A stretch of DNA of 7,812 nucleotides. Source: UBA11475 sp045593005. GTDB taxonomy: Bacteria > Bacillota > Clostridia > Christensenellales > Borkfalkiaceae. Within the stretch, counting starts at the first letter, position 1, and each line of letters starts with the position of its first letter. Below the pieces are notes generated by a model, which did no database searches, was not told the DNA's origin, and saw nothing but the letters and a program-made list of their open reading frames with translations. The stretch covers positions 1-7,812 of the forward strand of contig JAZNVV010000007.1 of the NCBI GenBank assembly GCA_045593005.1, written 5' to 3'. The position numbers and the translations under genes are program-made. This document shows positions 1 to 6,631 of the stretch, piece after piece.

Positions 1-99
1 ATTGTTTTTGATTATTTTCTTATTAGTTATATTATGTTATTATTTATATTGTATTTTTTTCAAAAAACATAGAGAAAACCTAACTATTTTTTTGATAAT

Positions 100-114
100 T
101 TATGTCTGACATAA
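100..114. promoter_or_regulatory. 15-bp perfect palindrome, candidate operator
   Basis: TTATGTCTGACATAA is a perfect inverted repeat: two 7-base arms around one central T. It lies 23 bases upstream of the -35 box of the padR-like gene. Symmetry of this length suggests a dimeric regulator. It could serve the gene to its right or an unseen gene off the left edge. I do not recognise it as a named operator, and it does not match the ATGT-N8-ACAT pattern known for some PadR proteins. Confidence 0.45.
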
Positions 115-137
115 TTAATTGATTTTTGTAAATAATA

Positions 138-166
138 TTGACATTTAATAATAAATATATTATACT
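138..166 (+). promoter_or_regulatory. Sigma-A-type promoter of the padR-like gene
   Basis: A perfect -35 box TTGACA (138-143) is followed by exactly 17 bases and then TATACT (161-166), five of six matches to the -10 consensus. The transcription start should fall near 173, giving a leader of about 25 bases. The leader carries GGAG at 188-191, five bases before the ATG at 197. This is a housekeeping-type promoter that should be strong unless repressed. Confidence 0.85.
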
Positions 167-180
167 TAATTTAATTAAGT
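164..180. promoter_or_regulatory. Dyad overlapping the -10 box and transcription start, candidate autoregulatory operator
   Basis: ACTTAAT and ATTAAGT form a perfect 7-base inverted repeat around TTA. The left arm shares three bases with the -10 box and the centre sits on the predicted transcription start, which is where a repressor would block RNA polymerase. PadR proteins often repress their own genes, so autoregulation is a reasonable inference. The repeat is A/T-rich, and some such symmetry is expected by chance in this DNA. Confidence 0.5.
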
Positions 181-196
181 AATATTTGGAGTTTTT

Positions 197-1429
197 ATGG
201 AAAATTCTATCAGTAGTGATTTAATTCGTGGTCATATCGATACAATTATTTTGCGTACAATTGCCGAAAAAGATAAAAATTCGCAAGAAATTATTGATGA
301 AATTTCTTCAAAATCGGATGGCAAATACGAATTAAAACAAGCGACTTTATATAGTTCGCTTAAAAGGTTAGAAAACGATAAATTTGTTAAGGCGTACTGG
401 AAGGACTCCCCTGACGGTGGTCGTCGTAGATTTTTTAATTTAACCGAAAAAGGTCGTGCTTTAATGCAACGTAATTTAAATGACTGGACTTTTTCGCGCG
501 CGATTATTGATACGTTGGTTGATGCCCAGCCATCGCCTATTGAAAACACGACAAAAGTAAACAATTTAGAGCCTATTATAATGGAAAAGATTGTTGAAGT
601 TCCTAAAATTGTTGAAAAAGTTGTTGTAAAAGAAGTTTACGTTGATAAGCCTTCTCAACCAGCAGTTGATGCTATTGATGAAAAAGATATTGAAAGCAAT
701 AAAGACGTTAAATCTTCAGACGAATACACTCAAGAGCTTAATTTTAGATACATATTAAATGGTCTAATAAAAAATAATCAAATAAATAAAGAAAAAGAGG
801 GTTTAGAAGAAAATCTTGAAAAACCAGTCGCTAAAAAAGCTGTGGCTGTTTCTAGTGAAACGCATATAGATTTTTCAAAAGAAATTCGCAAAACGAACAG
901 CGCTAAAGAAGGTCGTTCTGATTATGGCGACATTATTGATGAATGTGCTAAATCTGGTATAAAATTAAGAATTTCAAAAAAATATACAAGCGTTACGTCT
1001 GCTGGTATTAAAATTAATCTTCTTACAGCAGTATCTTCAATTATGATATTTGCTCTTGTTGCGCTTGAATTAGTATTGATTAACGTTAAATATTCCGATA
1101 TTTTACCTAATTTATTTTGGTTTAGTATATTAATTTGTGCAATTTTCCCTATTGTAATGGGTGTAAGAGCTGTAAAAAATCCAAATCGAATAATTTATAG
1201 ATATTTATCAGTTAAAAACGTTTTATTGATGGCGTTTGTCGTTGTTTTAGACGTTGCACTTTTAAATATAGCTTATTTATTTTTAACTGATACCGATTTT
1301 ACTATAAAATTAAACGTCATATACGGTGCTATTATACCTTTAATTTTATATATTAATACTTTCTTATATTTTGTAATTAGATCGGTGTTTATTTCTGGTG
1401 ATATGTTTAAAGTTTATAAAACAAAATAA
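197..1429 (+). CDS. PadR-family regulator with a four-span C-terminal membrane domain
   Basis: Residues 8-95 form a PadR-type winged helix. The start LIRGHIDTIILR, the recognition-helix region with ATLYSSLKRLE near 49-59, and GGRRRFFNLTEKG in the wing near 74-86 are all typical. PadR proteins bind promoters as dimers and usually repress. A charged linker follows, including a Val/Glu/Lys-rich stretch around 130-152 (KIVEVPKIVEKVVV). Four hydrophobic segments end the protein at about 272-297, 303-323, 342-364 and 371-397. The protein would therefore sit in the membrane with its DNA-binding head in the cytoplasm. At 410 residues it is far longer than the usual 100-180. GGAG lies five bases before the ATG. 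The gene is monocistronic, with its own promoter and terminator. Target genes and signal are unknown. Confidence 0.85.
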   Translation: MENSISSDLIRGHIDTIILRTIAEKDKNSQEIIDEISSKSDGKYELKQATLYSSLKRLENDKFVKAYWKDSPDGGRRRFFNLTEKGRALMQRNLNDWTFSRAIIDTLVDAQPSPIENTTKVNNLEPIIMEKIVEVPKIVEKVVVKEVYVDKPSQPAVDAIDEKDIESNKDVKSSDEYTQELNFRYILNGLIKNNQINKEKEGLEENLEKPVAKKAVAVSSETHIDFSKEIRKTNSAKEGRSDYGDIIDECAKSGIKLRISKKYTSVTSAGIKINLLTAVSSIMIFALVALELVLINVKYSDILPNLFWFSILICAIFPIVMGVRAVKNPNRIIYRYLSVKNVLLMAFVVVLDVALLNIAYLFLTDTDFTIKLNVIYGAIIPLILYINTFLYFVIRSVFISGDMFKVYKTK

Positions 1430-1433
1430 ATAA

Positions 1434-1456
1434 GGCAGTTTTACTGCCCTTTTTTA
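1434..1456. terminator. Bidirectional intrinsic terminator between padR-like gene and spoVM
   Basis: GGCAGT-TTT-ACTGCC forms a 6-bp hairpin. On the plus strand it is followed by C and a run of seven pyrimidine-rich bases, mostly T, just after the padR-like stop codon. On the minus strand the same hairpin is followed by TTATTTATTTT, a weaker U-rich tract, immediately downstream of the spoVM stop. It therefore probably serves both convergent genes. Confidence 0.85.
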
Positions 1457-1531
1457 TTAATTTTTTTCTTTTACATACAAGTTTAAAATTTTTCTAATTA
1501 GTTTTGGTGGCTTTATACAAATTATTTTCAT
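1457..1531 (-). CDS. spoVM: SpoVM-like sporulation peptide (24 aa)
   Basis: A 24-codon frame begins MKIICIKPPK and ends in tandem stops TAA TAA. A strong AAGGAG lies seven bases before the ATG. It follows the Bacillus SpoVM pattern M-K-x-x-x-I-K-x-P-K. Pro9, which shapes the helix in SpoVM, is conserved, as are Ile6, Lys7, Lys10 and Ile15. The rest reads as a short amphipathic helix rich in Ile, Leu and Lys. The family is about 26 residues long; this copy has Arg-Lys at 13-14 where B. subtilis has two glycines, and Asn at 17 where it has Arg. Known role: SpoVM inserts in the forespore outer membrane by sensing its curvature and anchors the coat basement protein SpoIVA. A TATAAT (1553-1558, minus strand) sits suitably upstream, but no clear -35 or sigma-E site is visible. 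It is convergent with the padR-like gene and divergent from the recombinase. Confidence 0.85.
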   Translation of the reverse strand: MKIICIKPPKLIRKILNLYVKEKN

Positions 1532-1574
1532 TATACACTCCTTAAAATAATTATTATAAAAAGACTAAACAGAC

Positions 1575-1603
1575 TTTACATTACGTTTTTTTTAGACTAT
1601 AAT
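1575..1603 (+). promoter_or_regulatory. Promoter of the tyrosine recombinase, leaderless configuration
   Basis: TTTACA (1575-1580, five of six matches to the -35 consensus), a 17-base spacer and a perfect TATAAT (1598-1603) form a strong sigma-A-type promoter. Transcription should begin six to eight bases after the -10 box, at or next to the ATG at 1610. No Shine-Dalgarno sequence lies between the -10 box and the ATG. Confidence 0.8.
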
Positions 1604-1609
1604 ATAAAT

Positions 1610-2668
1610 ATGCAGAACAACGTTAATTATTTTACCGAAAGGGCTAAAAATTGTATAAAAAGAACGGAGGCAATTAAAGGGACGTTGCCTTATTTTTGCA
1701 CAGAGTATTTTACAGCGATTGAATCACGTACAACTCCGTTAACTAGACTTAATTACGCGTATGATTTGCGTATATTTTTTGATTTTATATCAAAAAAATG
1801 TTTTTCAGGAAAAGATATTGTAAAAATCAGTCTTGACGATATAGAAAATTTAACTGCCGTTGATATTGAACTTTATTTAAGCTATTTAAGTTTTTACGAA
1901 TTTGAAAATAAAGAATATTCTTGCAATGAGCAAGCAAAAGCGCGTAAACTTTCGGCTGTTCGTTCATTATTTAAGTATTTATTCACACGTGATAAATTAA
2001 ATTCCGACGTTGCGTCTAAAGTTGCAATGCCTAAAAAACGTGATAAAGAGATTATTCGTCTTGACGTGAACGAATCTGTTGATGAAGTATCTGATTTTAT
2101 TGAAACAGTTGATAATGGTGACGGCTTAACGTCTAGACAGAAAAAATTTCATGAATTGACTAAAATTAGGGATTTAGCGCTTGTAACGTTGTTTTTAGGC
2201 ACGGGAATACGTATTTCAGAACTTGTTGGTTTGAATTATGGTGATATAAATTTAGAAAATTGTAGTTTTGTTGTTACAAGAAAAGGTGGAAGTCGTTCAA
2301 TTTTATATTTTGGTGAAGAAGTAAAGGACGCCTTATATAATTATTTGATAATTCAACGTAAATTAGATAATAAAAAAGATAAAGATACACCTTTATTTAT
2401 ATCGTTAAAAGGTACGCGTATTAGCGTACGTGCTGTTGAAAACCTTGTAAAAAAATATGCTGGCATATCTGCTCCACTTAAAAGAATTACTCCACATAAA
2501 TTAAGAAGTACGTTTGGTACAAATTTATATAAACAAACTGGTGATATTTACGTTGTAGCCGATTGTTTAGGTCATCGTGATGTAAATACAACAAAAAAAC
2601 ATTATGCAGCAATAACAGAAGATATTCGCCGTGATGCTATAGGCGTCGTTAAATTAAGAAAAAAATAA
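1610..2668 (+). CDS. Tyrosine recombinase, XerC/XerD family
   Basis: An N-terminal core-binding (SAM-like) domain covers about 26-140, with the family's TRLNYAYDLRIFFDF signature near 45-59. The catalytic domain covers about 180-345. The active site is complete: Arg201 (GTGIRISEL), Lys225 (TRKGG), His296 and Arg299 (HKLR), His322 (LGHRD) and the nucleophile Tyr332 (HYAAI). These enzymes cut and rejoin DNA through a 3'-phosphotyrosine. XerC/XerD resolve chromosome dimers at dif. At 352 residues it is about 50 longer than classical Xer proteins, with extra sequence at the N-terminus and between the domains (about 145-185). A role in dimer resolution is therefore uncertain. There are no flanking att-like repeats, excisionase or cargo genes, so it looks like a resident gene. 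The ATG is supported by promoter position, not by a Shine-Dalgarno. A TTG at codon 26 is a weaker alternative start that would keep both domains. Confidence 0.9.
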   Translation: MQNNVNYFTERAKNCIKRTEAIKGTLPYFCTEYFTAIESRTTPLTRLNYAYDLRIFFDFISKKCFSGKDIVKISLDDIENLTAVDIELYLSYLSFYEFENKEYSCNEQAKARKLSAVRSLFKYLFTRDKLNSDVASKVAMPKKRDKEIIRLDVNESVDEVSDFIETVDNGDGLTSRQKKFHELTKIRDLALVTLFLGTGIRISELVGLNYGDINLENCSFVVTRKGGSRSILYFGEEVKDALYNYLIIQRKLDNKKDKDTPLFISLKGTRISVRAVENLVKKYAGISAPLKRITPHKLRSTFGTNLYKQTGDIYVVADCLGHRDVNTTKKHYAAITEDIRRDAIGVVKLRKK

Positions 2669-2692
2669 AAAAGACGGTTTAACCGTCTTTTT
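2669..2692. terminator. Bidirectional terminator between recombinase and dacF-like gene
   Basis: GACGGTT-T-AACCGTC, flanked by A-runs on the left and T-runs on the right, makes a near-perfect palindrome with a U-tract on either strand. The A and T tails run into the stop codons of both convergent genes (2666-2668 and 2693-2695), so the 24-base space is all terminator. Confidence 0.92.
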
Positions 2693-3862
2693 TTATACGC
2701 TAATTTTCCAGTTTTTAATTATATCTTCTAAATAATCAACGTACGATTTTTTACTTATATTTTCATTTGCTAAAATGTTTATTGAAGTTAATTTCGTTCC
2801 GTCTTTATAAACGTTAATTTTTCCAACCTGTTCAAATTTATTAATAGGCGCAGAGAGGTTTTTATTTAATTCAAAATCCACTTCAAAATTAGTTTTTTCG
2901 TCTTTTTTACATAAATAACTAAAACTATTTTCAGCAATTACTTCAACATATTCTTTTTTGCCATTTTTAATTTCAGCAGTAAAATTCAAAGGTTTTTCAT
3001 TGTCTATGATTGTTTTAGTCGTAAAATTTGCAAATCCGTAGTTAAATATATCAGAAACTTCTTTAAACCTTGTCTTACTATCAGGCGATTTTATAACAAC
3101 GGCAATTAAGCGCATACCGTTTTTTATTGCTGAAGCACTTAAACAATGTCCTGCTTCAGACGTGTAACCAGTTTTTCCTGCATCACAGCCATTATAAAAA
3201 CGTATTAATTTGTTTGTGTTTGATATTTCAGTAATTCTACCCTTTTGGTGTTCTATCTTGTCCATCCAAATAGTAGAAAATTTAAAGTAATCTTTATGTG
3301 ATAATAATTCTTTAAACATTATAGCGCAATCTTTCGCACAAGAATATTGTCCTGGTTTTGGTAAGCCTGTAGCGTTAACGAAATTTGTATCGTTCATATT
3401 TAGTAATTTCGCTTTTTCGTTCATTTTTTGAACAAATAATTGTTCAGAACCATAAATATGTTCTGCCATTGCTATACAGGAATCGTTTGCAGATGCAACG
3501 ACAATGCTTTTAATCAAGTCAAAAACTTTATATTGACCATTTTGCTCTAAATAGACTTGTGAACCACCCATTCCACTTGCATTTTGACTTATAACAACTG
3601 TGTCATCCATAGATAAACGCTTATTTTCAATTTCGTCAAAGCAAAGATTTAACGTCATTATTTTACACATGCTTGCGATAGGCAAATGCTCGGTTTCGTT
3701 ACCTGAAATAATAATTGTACCAGAATTTGCGTCCATTAAGCAGTATGCTTTACTTGAATAGGTTTTATTTTCGTTTGCAAAACTAATTTTAGGTTTCGAA
3801 AAAAAGAAAGAAAGAACGGTTAAAAGTATAAGTGGTAAAAAAATTAATTTGTTTTTATTCAT
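2693..3862 (-). CDS. dacF: D-alanyl-D-alanine carboxypeptidase, DacF-like (peptidase S11)
   Basis: This penicillin-binding protein 5-type enzyme removes the terminal D-Ala from peptidoglycan stem peptides and so lowers cross-linking. Residues 1-30 form a signal peptide (basic MNKNK, then a hydrophobic core). The three active-site motifs are intact: S64-M-C-K67, S124-A-N126 and K230-T-G232. A beta-rich PBP5-type C-terminal domain follows at about 276-370. The end (DYLEDIIKNWKISV) could be an amphipathic membrane anchor. Length 389 matches B. subtilis DacF. AGGAGA lies seven bases before the ATG, and the gap from the spoIVB stop is nine bases, so the two genes are probably co-transcribed. Pairing with spoIVB suggests a forespore role in spore cortex maturation. 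A vegetative DacA-type role cannot be excluded from sequence alone. Confidence 0.9.
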   Translation of the reverse strand: MNKNKLIFLPLILLTVLSFFFSKPKISFANENKTYSSKAYCLMDANSGTIIISGNETEHLPIASMCKIMTLNLCFDEIENKRLSMDDTVVISQNASGMGGSQVYLEQNGQYKVFDLIKSIVVASANDSCIAMAEHIYGSEQLFVQKMNEKAKLLNMNDTNFVNATGLPKPGQYSCAKDCAIMFKELLSHKDYFKFSTIWMDKIEHQKGRITEISNTNKLIRFYNGCDAGKTGYTSEAGHCLSASAIKNGMRLIAVVIKSPDSKTRFKEVSDIFNYGFANFTTKTIIDNEKPLNFTAEIKNGKKEYVEVIAENSFSYLCKKDEKTNFEVDFELNKNLSAPINKFEQVGKINVYKDGTKLTSINILANENISKKSYVDYLEDIIKNWKISV

Positions 3863-3871
3863 TATAATCTC

Positions 3872-4849
3872 CTATTTATTACAATTATTTATCATATTAT
3901 TTATATTTATACCGTATCCACGTGTTGAATCGTTTATAAAAACGTGAGTAATTGCACCTATTAATTTATCGTTTTGAATTATAGGTGTACCACTCATTCC
4001 TTGAATAATTCCACCAGTCGTATTCAATAAATTTTCGTCATCAATTTTTATAACAAAGTTTTTAGTATTGTTTGAGTTGTCAACTTTTACTATTGAAATT
4101 TTATAAAATTTAGGCTCACCACTAATATGGCTGTACGCATAAGCAGGACCTATTGTTGCATCATTTGAAATTTCAACTTCTTTTGAATTTTTAAAATTTG
4201 TAATTTTACCATAAATCCCACATTCATTTGCGTTATAAATATCGCCTAATAAACTATTTCTTTTTAAAAAACCTTGAATTTCTCCTGGACAACCTTTTTT
4301 ACCTTTAATTATAGACGTTACTCCACATGGATAAACTTTTCCACCGACAATATCGGTTATTTGATTTTTTTCATTGACAATTTCGTGTCCTAATGCACCA
4401 AAATTTCCATTAGAATCGACGTAAGTAATAGTACCTATACCTGAAATATTATTTCGAACAAAAACTCCAAGTTTATACTCTCCACTTATATCCATTGCTG
4501 GATATAAAATAAAAGATAAATCTTTATCTTCCCTTTCAACGTCAACGACTGTTAATTTGTCTGTCAATAAATCATTAATTTCACTTTCAGAATTTACGTC
4601 AGTATGGTTTATTTTTAAAATCACGTCGCCAGGTTTTATTCCGGCATCTTTTGCTGGCGAATAATTTTTTGTTTCAGTTATTACGTCGCATAAACCTATT
4701 ACTGTAACACCGTTTGTGAACATGTCAAACCCGTAAATTTCACCACCTAAATAATAAGAATTATCGGCATGTGCTATTGTAATTGTATTTCCAGAAATAA
4801 AAAATAATAAGGTAATTGCAATTAAAATTAATCTTTTTAACGTTTTCAT
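3872..4849 (-). CDS. spoIVB: SpoIVB serine peptidase (S55), sporulation sigma-K checkpoint signal
   Basis: In Bacillus, SpoIVB is secreted from the forespore and cleaves SpoIVFA, releasing SpoIVFB to activate pro-sigma-K. Numbering here counts from an upstream in-frame TTG (4865-4867); subtract 6 for the ATG. The order is a signal segment (about 8-33), a PDZ domain (about 55-118, GIKPGDVILKIN) and the S55 peptidase domain (about 125-328). Catalytic residues align with the family: His161 in GALGH, Asp277, and Ser292 in GMSGTP (usually GMSGSP). The C-terminal THVFINDSTRGYGI block is a hallmark. At 325-331 residues it is shorter than the 426 of B. subtilis, mainly for lack of an N-terminal stretch before the PDZ domain. 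I prefer the ATG because MKTLKR makes a normal signal-peptide start. Neither start has a Shine-Dalgarno. It lies after the recN terminator and so needs its own promoter. Confidence 0.93.
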   Translation of the reverse strand: MKTLKRLILIAITLLFFISGNTITIAHADNSYYLGGEIYGFDMFTNGVTVIGLCDVITETKNYSPAKDAGIKPGDVILKINHTDVNSESEINDLLTDKLTVVDVEREDKDLSFILYPAMDISGEYKLGVFVRNNISGIGTITYVDSNGNFGALGHEIVNEKNQITDIVGGKVYPCGVTSIIKGKKGCPGEIQGFLKRNSLLGDIYNANECGIYGKITNFKNSKEVEISNDATIGPAYAYSHISGEPKFYKISIVKVDNSNNTKNFVIKIDDENLLNTTGGIIQGMSGTPIIQNDKLIGAITHVFINDSTRGYGININNMINNCNK

Positions 4850-4894
4850 TAAAGATAGTTTTTGCAATATAAAAAAAATTATTATAAAATTTTT

Positions 4895-4925
4895 AAAAAA
4901 TAAAAGAGCCCCTTAATAGGGCCCC
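4895..4925 (-). terminator. Intrinsic terminator of the nadK-argR-recN operon
   Basis: Read on the minus strand, GGGGCCC-TATTAA-GGGGCTC folds into a GC-rich stem with one G-G mismatch (or a bulged G) and one G-U pair, followed by TTTTATTTTTT. It begins two bases after the recN stop codon and separates recN from spoIVB. Confidence 0.82.
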
Positions 4926-4927
4926 GT

Positions 4928-6631
4928 TTAATTATATTTATTTTTTAGATCATTAGCGTTTTTAATGAGTGATTTTGCGTGTTCAATAGCCGTTGTGCTA
5001 TCTTTTTTACCACCTATCAATCTTAAAATCTCATAAATTTTATCTTCGTCGGACATTTGATTGATAATCGTATGAGTTTTTTCATCCGATTCAACCTTTT
5101 TAATAAGTAAATTGTTGTCGCCAACTGACGCAATTTGTGGCAAGTGAGTTATAGCTATTAATTGAACGTCTTTTGAAAGTTTAATAAATTTTTCAGCAAC
5201 AACAGATGCAGTTTCGCCTGAAATGCCAGCATCAATTTCGTCAAAAACAAAGGTAGAAACGTCATTATATTTTGCTGTTTGTGTTTTTATTGCAAGCATA
5301 AAACGGCTAATTTCACCACCACTTATTATTTTTGAAAGAGGTTTAAGTGGCTCGCCAAGATTTGCTGTGAATAAAAAATTAACGTTATCTATGCCGTTAG
5401 TTTTCAATAAATCACAACTTTTTTTTGGATTAATATCGGAAAAATTAACCATAAAATCAGCATTTTTCATATTAAGGTCTTTAACTTCCTTAATAACTTT
5501 TAAGGAAAAATCTTTTGCTGATTTTTTACGTAATTCACTTAACTTTATATATAAATTATAGATTTTATTCGATAATTCTTCTTTTTGGGCAAGTAATTTA
5601 CCTGCTAAAATATCAAAATTATTAAGTGAGTCTATTTCGCTTTTAGCATTGAGTAAAAACGTTTGTATAGACTGGTAATCTCCACCATATTTTGTTTTAA
5701 GTTTTTTAATTTCAGCAAGGCGTTCATTAACTTCGTCTAAACTTTTATCAAAATAGTCAAAGCCGTCAAGCATATTGCCAACGGTATCAGCAATATCATT
5801 AAGTTCCGTATACAAACTATCAAGACGTTCGTAAATTTGACCGTACTCTTCTGATATTTTTGATATTGAATTAACGTTTACAAGCGCATTTGAAACAATA
5901 TCGCTTGCGCCCATTTCTGATGAAAGTGCCTGTTTAGTGTAATTTAATGCGTCGGTAATTTTTTCTTGATTTTGAAGTTTTTCTTTTAGTTCAAAAAGTT
6001 CAACGTCCTCGTTTTCCTTAAAGTCAATTCTTTCAATTTCTTTAACTTGGTAATCTAAAATATCAAGTTTAACAGCCCGTTGCTGTTCGTCGCCTCCAAG
6101 TGAATTTAAATTGTTGTTAATTTCTTTTAACAATTTAATATTATTAGCAAGTTCATCTTTAATATCTTTTATTGCGCTACCTGCGTATTTATCAATTAAT
6201 TCAAGTTGATTGCTTTCTTTAAGTAGGTAAAAATGTTCGCTTTGGCCGTGTAAGTCTACTAAATGAGTCGTAATCTTTTTTAACGTAGAAACTGAAGTTG
6301 ATTCTCCATTAACTTTTACGTCATACGTGCCATTTGTTGAAAATTTTCTAAAAATGACTAATTCGTCATCAACGTCATAACCTTGACTATCAAGTTCTTT
6401 TTTGACCGATTGATTTTTAGAAACGTCAAAAACGGCTTTGACTGAACAAAAATCAGAGCCGTGTCTAATCATTGATTTATCGGCTTTAGCGCCAAGGACA
6501 AAGTTGAGTGAATCAAGTATTACTGATTTACCTGCCCCAGTTTCACCCGATAATATATTGATGCCTTTTGTGAACGGAATTGTAGCCGTTTCAATTAAAG
6601 CAACGTTTTTTATAATTAGTTCTTTAATCAT
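4928..6631 (-). CDS. recN: DNA repair protein RecN
   Basis: RecN is an SMC-like ATPase that gathers at double-strand breaks and supports RecA-dependent repair. The ATPase head is split between the two ends. Walker A GETGAGKS is at 29-36 and the Q-loop region DLHGQSEHF at 126-133. A long coiled-coil middle follows (about 150-385, rich in Glu, Lys and Leu). Then come the signature ISGGE at 436-440, Walker B FVFDEIDAG at 461-469 and the H-loop ITHLPQ near His496. All ATPase motifs are intact, and 567 residues is close to B. subtilis RecN. The ATG overlaps the last eight bases of argR (ATGATTAA), which suggests translational coupling. AAGGA lies about 11 bases upstream, inside argR. No LexA-type box is visible beside it; being third in an operon, it should follow the unseen nadK promoter. 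Confidence 0.97.
   Translation of the reverse strand: MIKELIIKNVALIETATIPFTKGINILSGETGAGKSVILDSLNFVLGAKADKSMIRHGSDFCSVKAVFDVSKNQSVKKELDSQGYDVDDELVIFRKFSTNGTYDVKVNGESTSVSTLKKITTHLVDLHGQSEHFYLLKESNQLELIDKYAGSAIKDIKDELANNIKLLKEINNNLNSLGGDEQQRAVKLDILDYQVKEIERIDFKENEDVELFELKEKLQNQEKITDALNYTKQALSSEMGASDIVSNALVNVNSISKISEEYGQIYERLDSLYTELNDIADTVGNMLDGFDYFDKSLDEVNERLAEIKKLKTKYGGDYQSIQTFLLNAKSEIDSLNNFDILAGKLLAQKEELSNKIYNLYIKLSELRKKSAKDFSLKVIKEVKDLNMKNADFMVNFSDINPKKSCDLLKTNGIDNVNFLFTANLGEPLKPLSKIISGGEISRFMLAIKTQTAKYNDVSTFVFDEIDAGISGETASVVAEKFIKLSKDVQLIAITHLPQIASVGDNNLLIKKVESDEKTHTIINQMSDEDKIYEILRLIGGKKDSTTAIEHAKSLIKNANDLKNKYN

Noticed and set aside
1..99. Divergent promoter or small gene at the left edge
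   Set aside because: The stretch is very A/T-rich; a minus-strand TTGAAA has no well-spaced -10 partner, and no coding frame with a ribosome site was found.
232..564. Open frame of about 110 codons on the minus strand inside the padR-like gene
   Set aside because: It lies opposite a clear PadR winged helix, has no recognisable motif, and no ribosome site supports it.
1532..1610. Sigma-E promoter for spoVM
   Set aside because: The best candidate (an ATATT element, 14 bases, then CGTAATGT, minus strand) matches the -10 consensus poorly, too weak to annotate.
1610..2668. Integrated mobile element around the tyrosine recombinase
   Set aside because: No tRNA, direct att repeats, excisionase or cargo genes are seen, and the gene's composition resembles its neighbours.
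4865..4867. TTG as the start of spoIVB
   Set aside because: It has no ribosome site, and the ATG six codons later gives a standard signal peptide. It remains possible.
5223..5561. Open frame of about 112 codons on the plus strand inside recN
   Set aside because: It is antisense to conserved RecN motifs (Walker B and signature), with no promoter or family resemblance.
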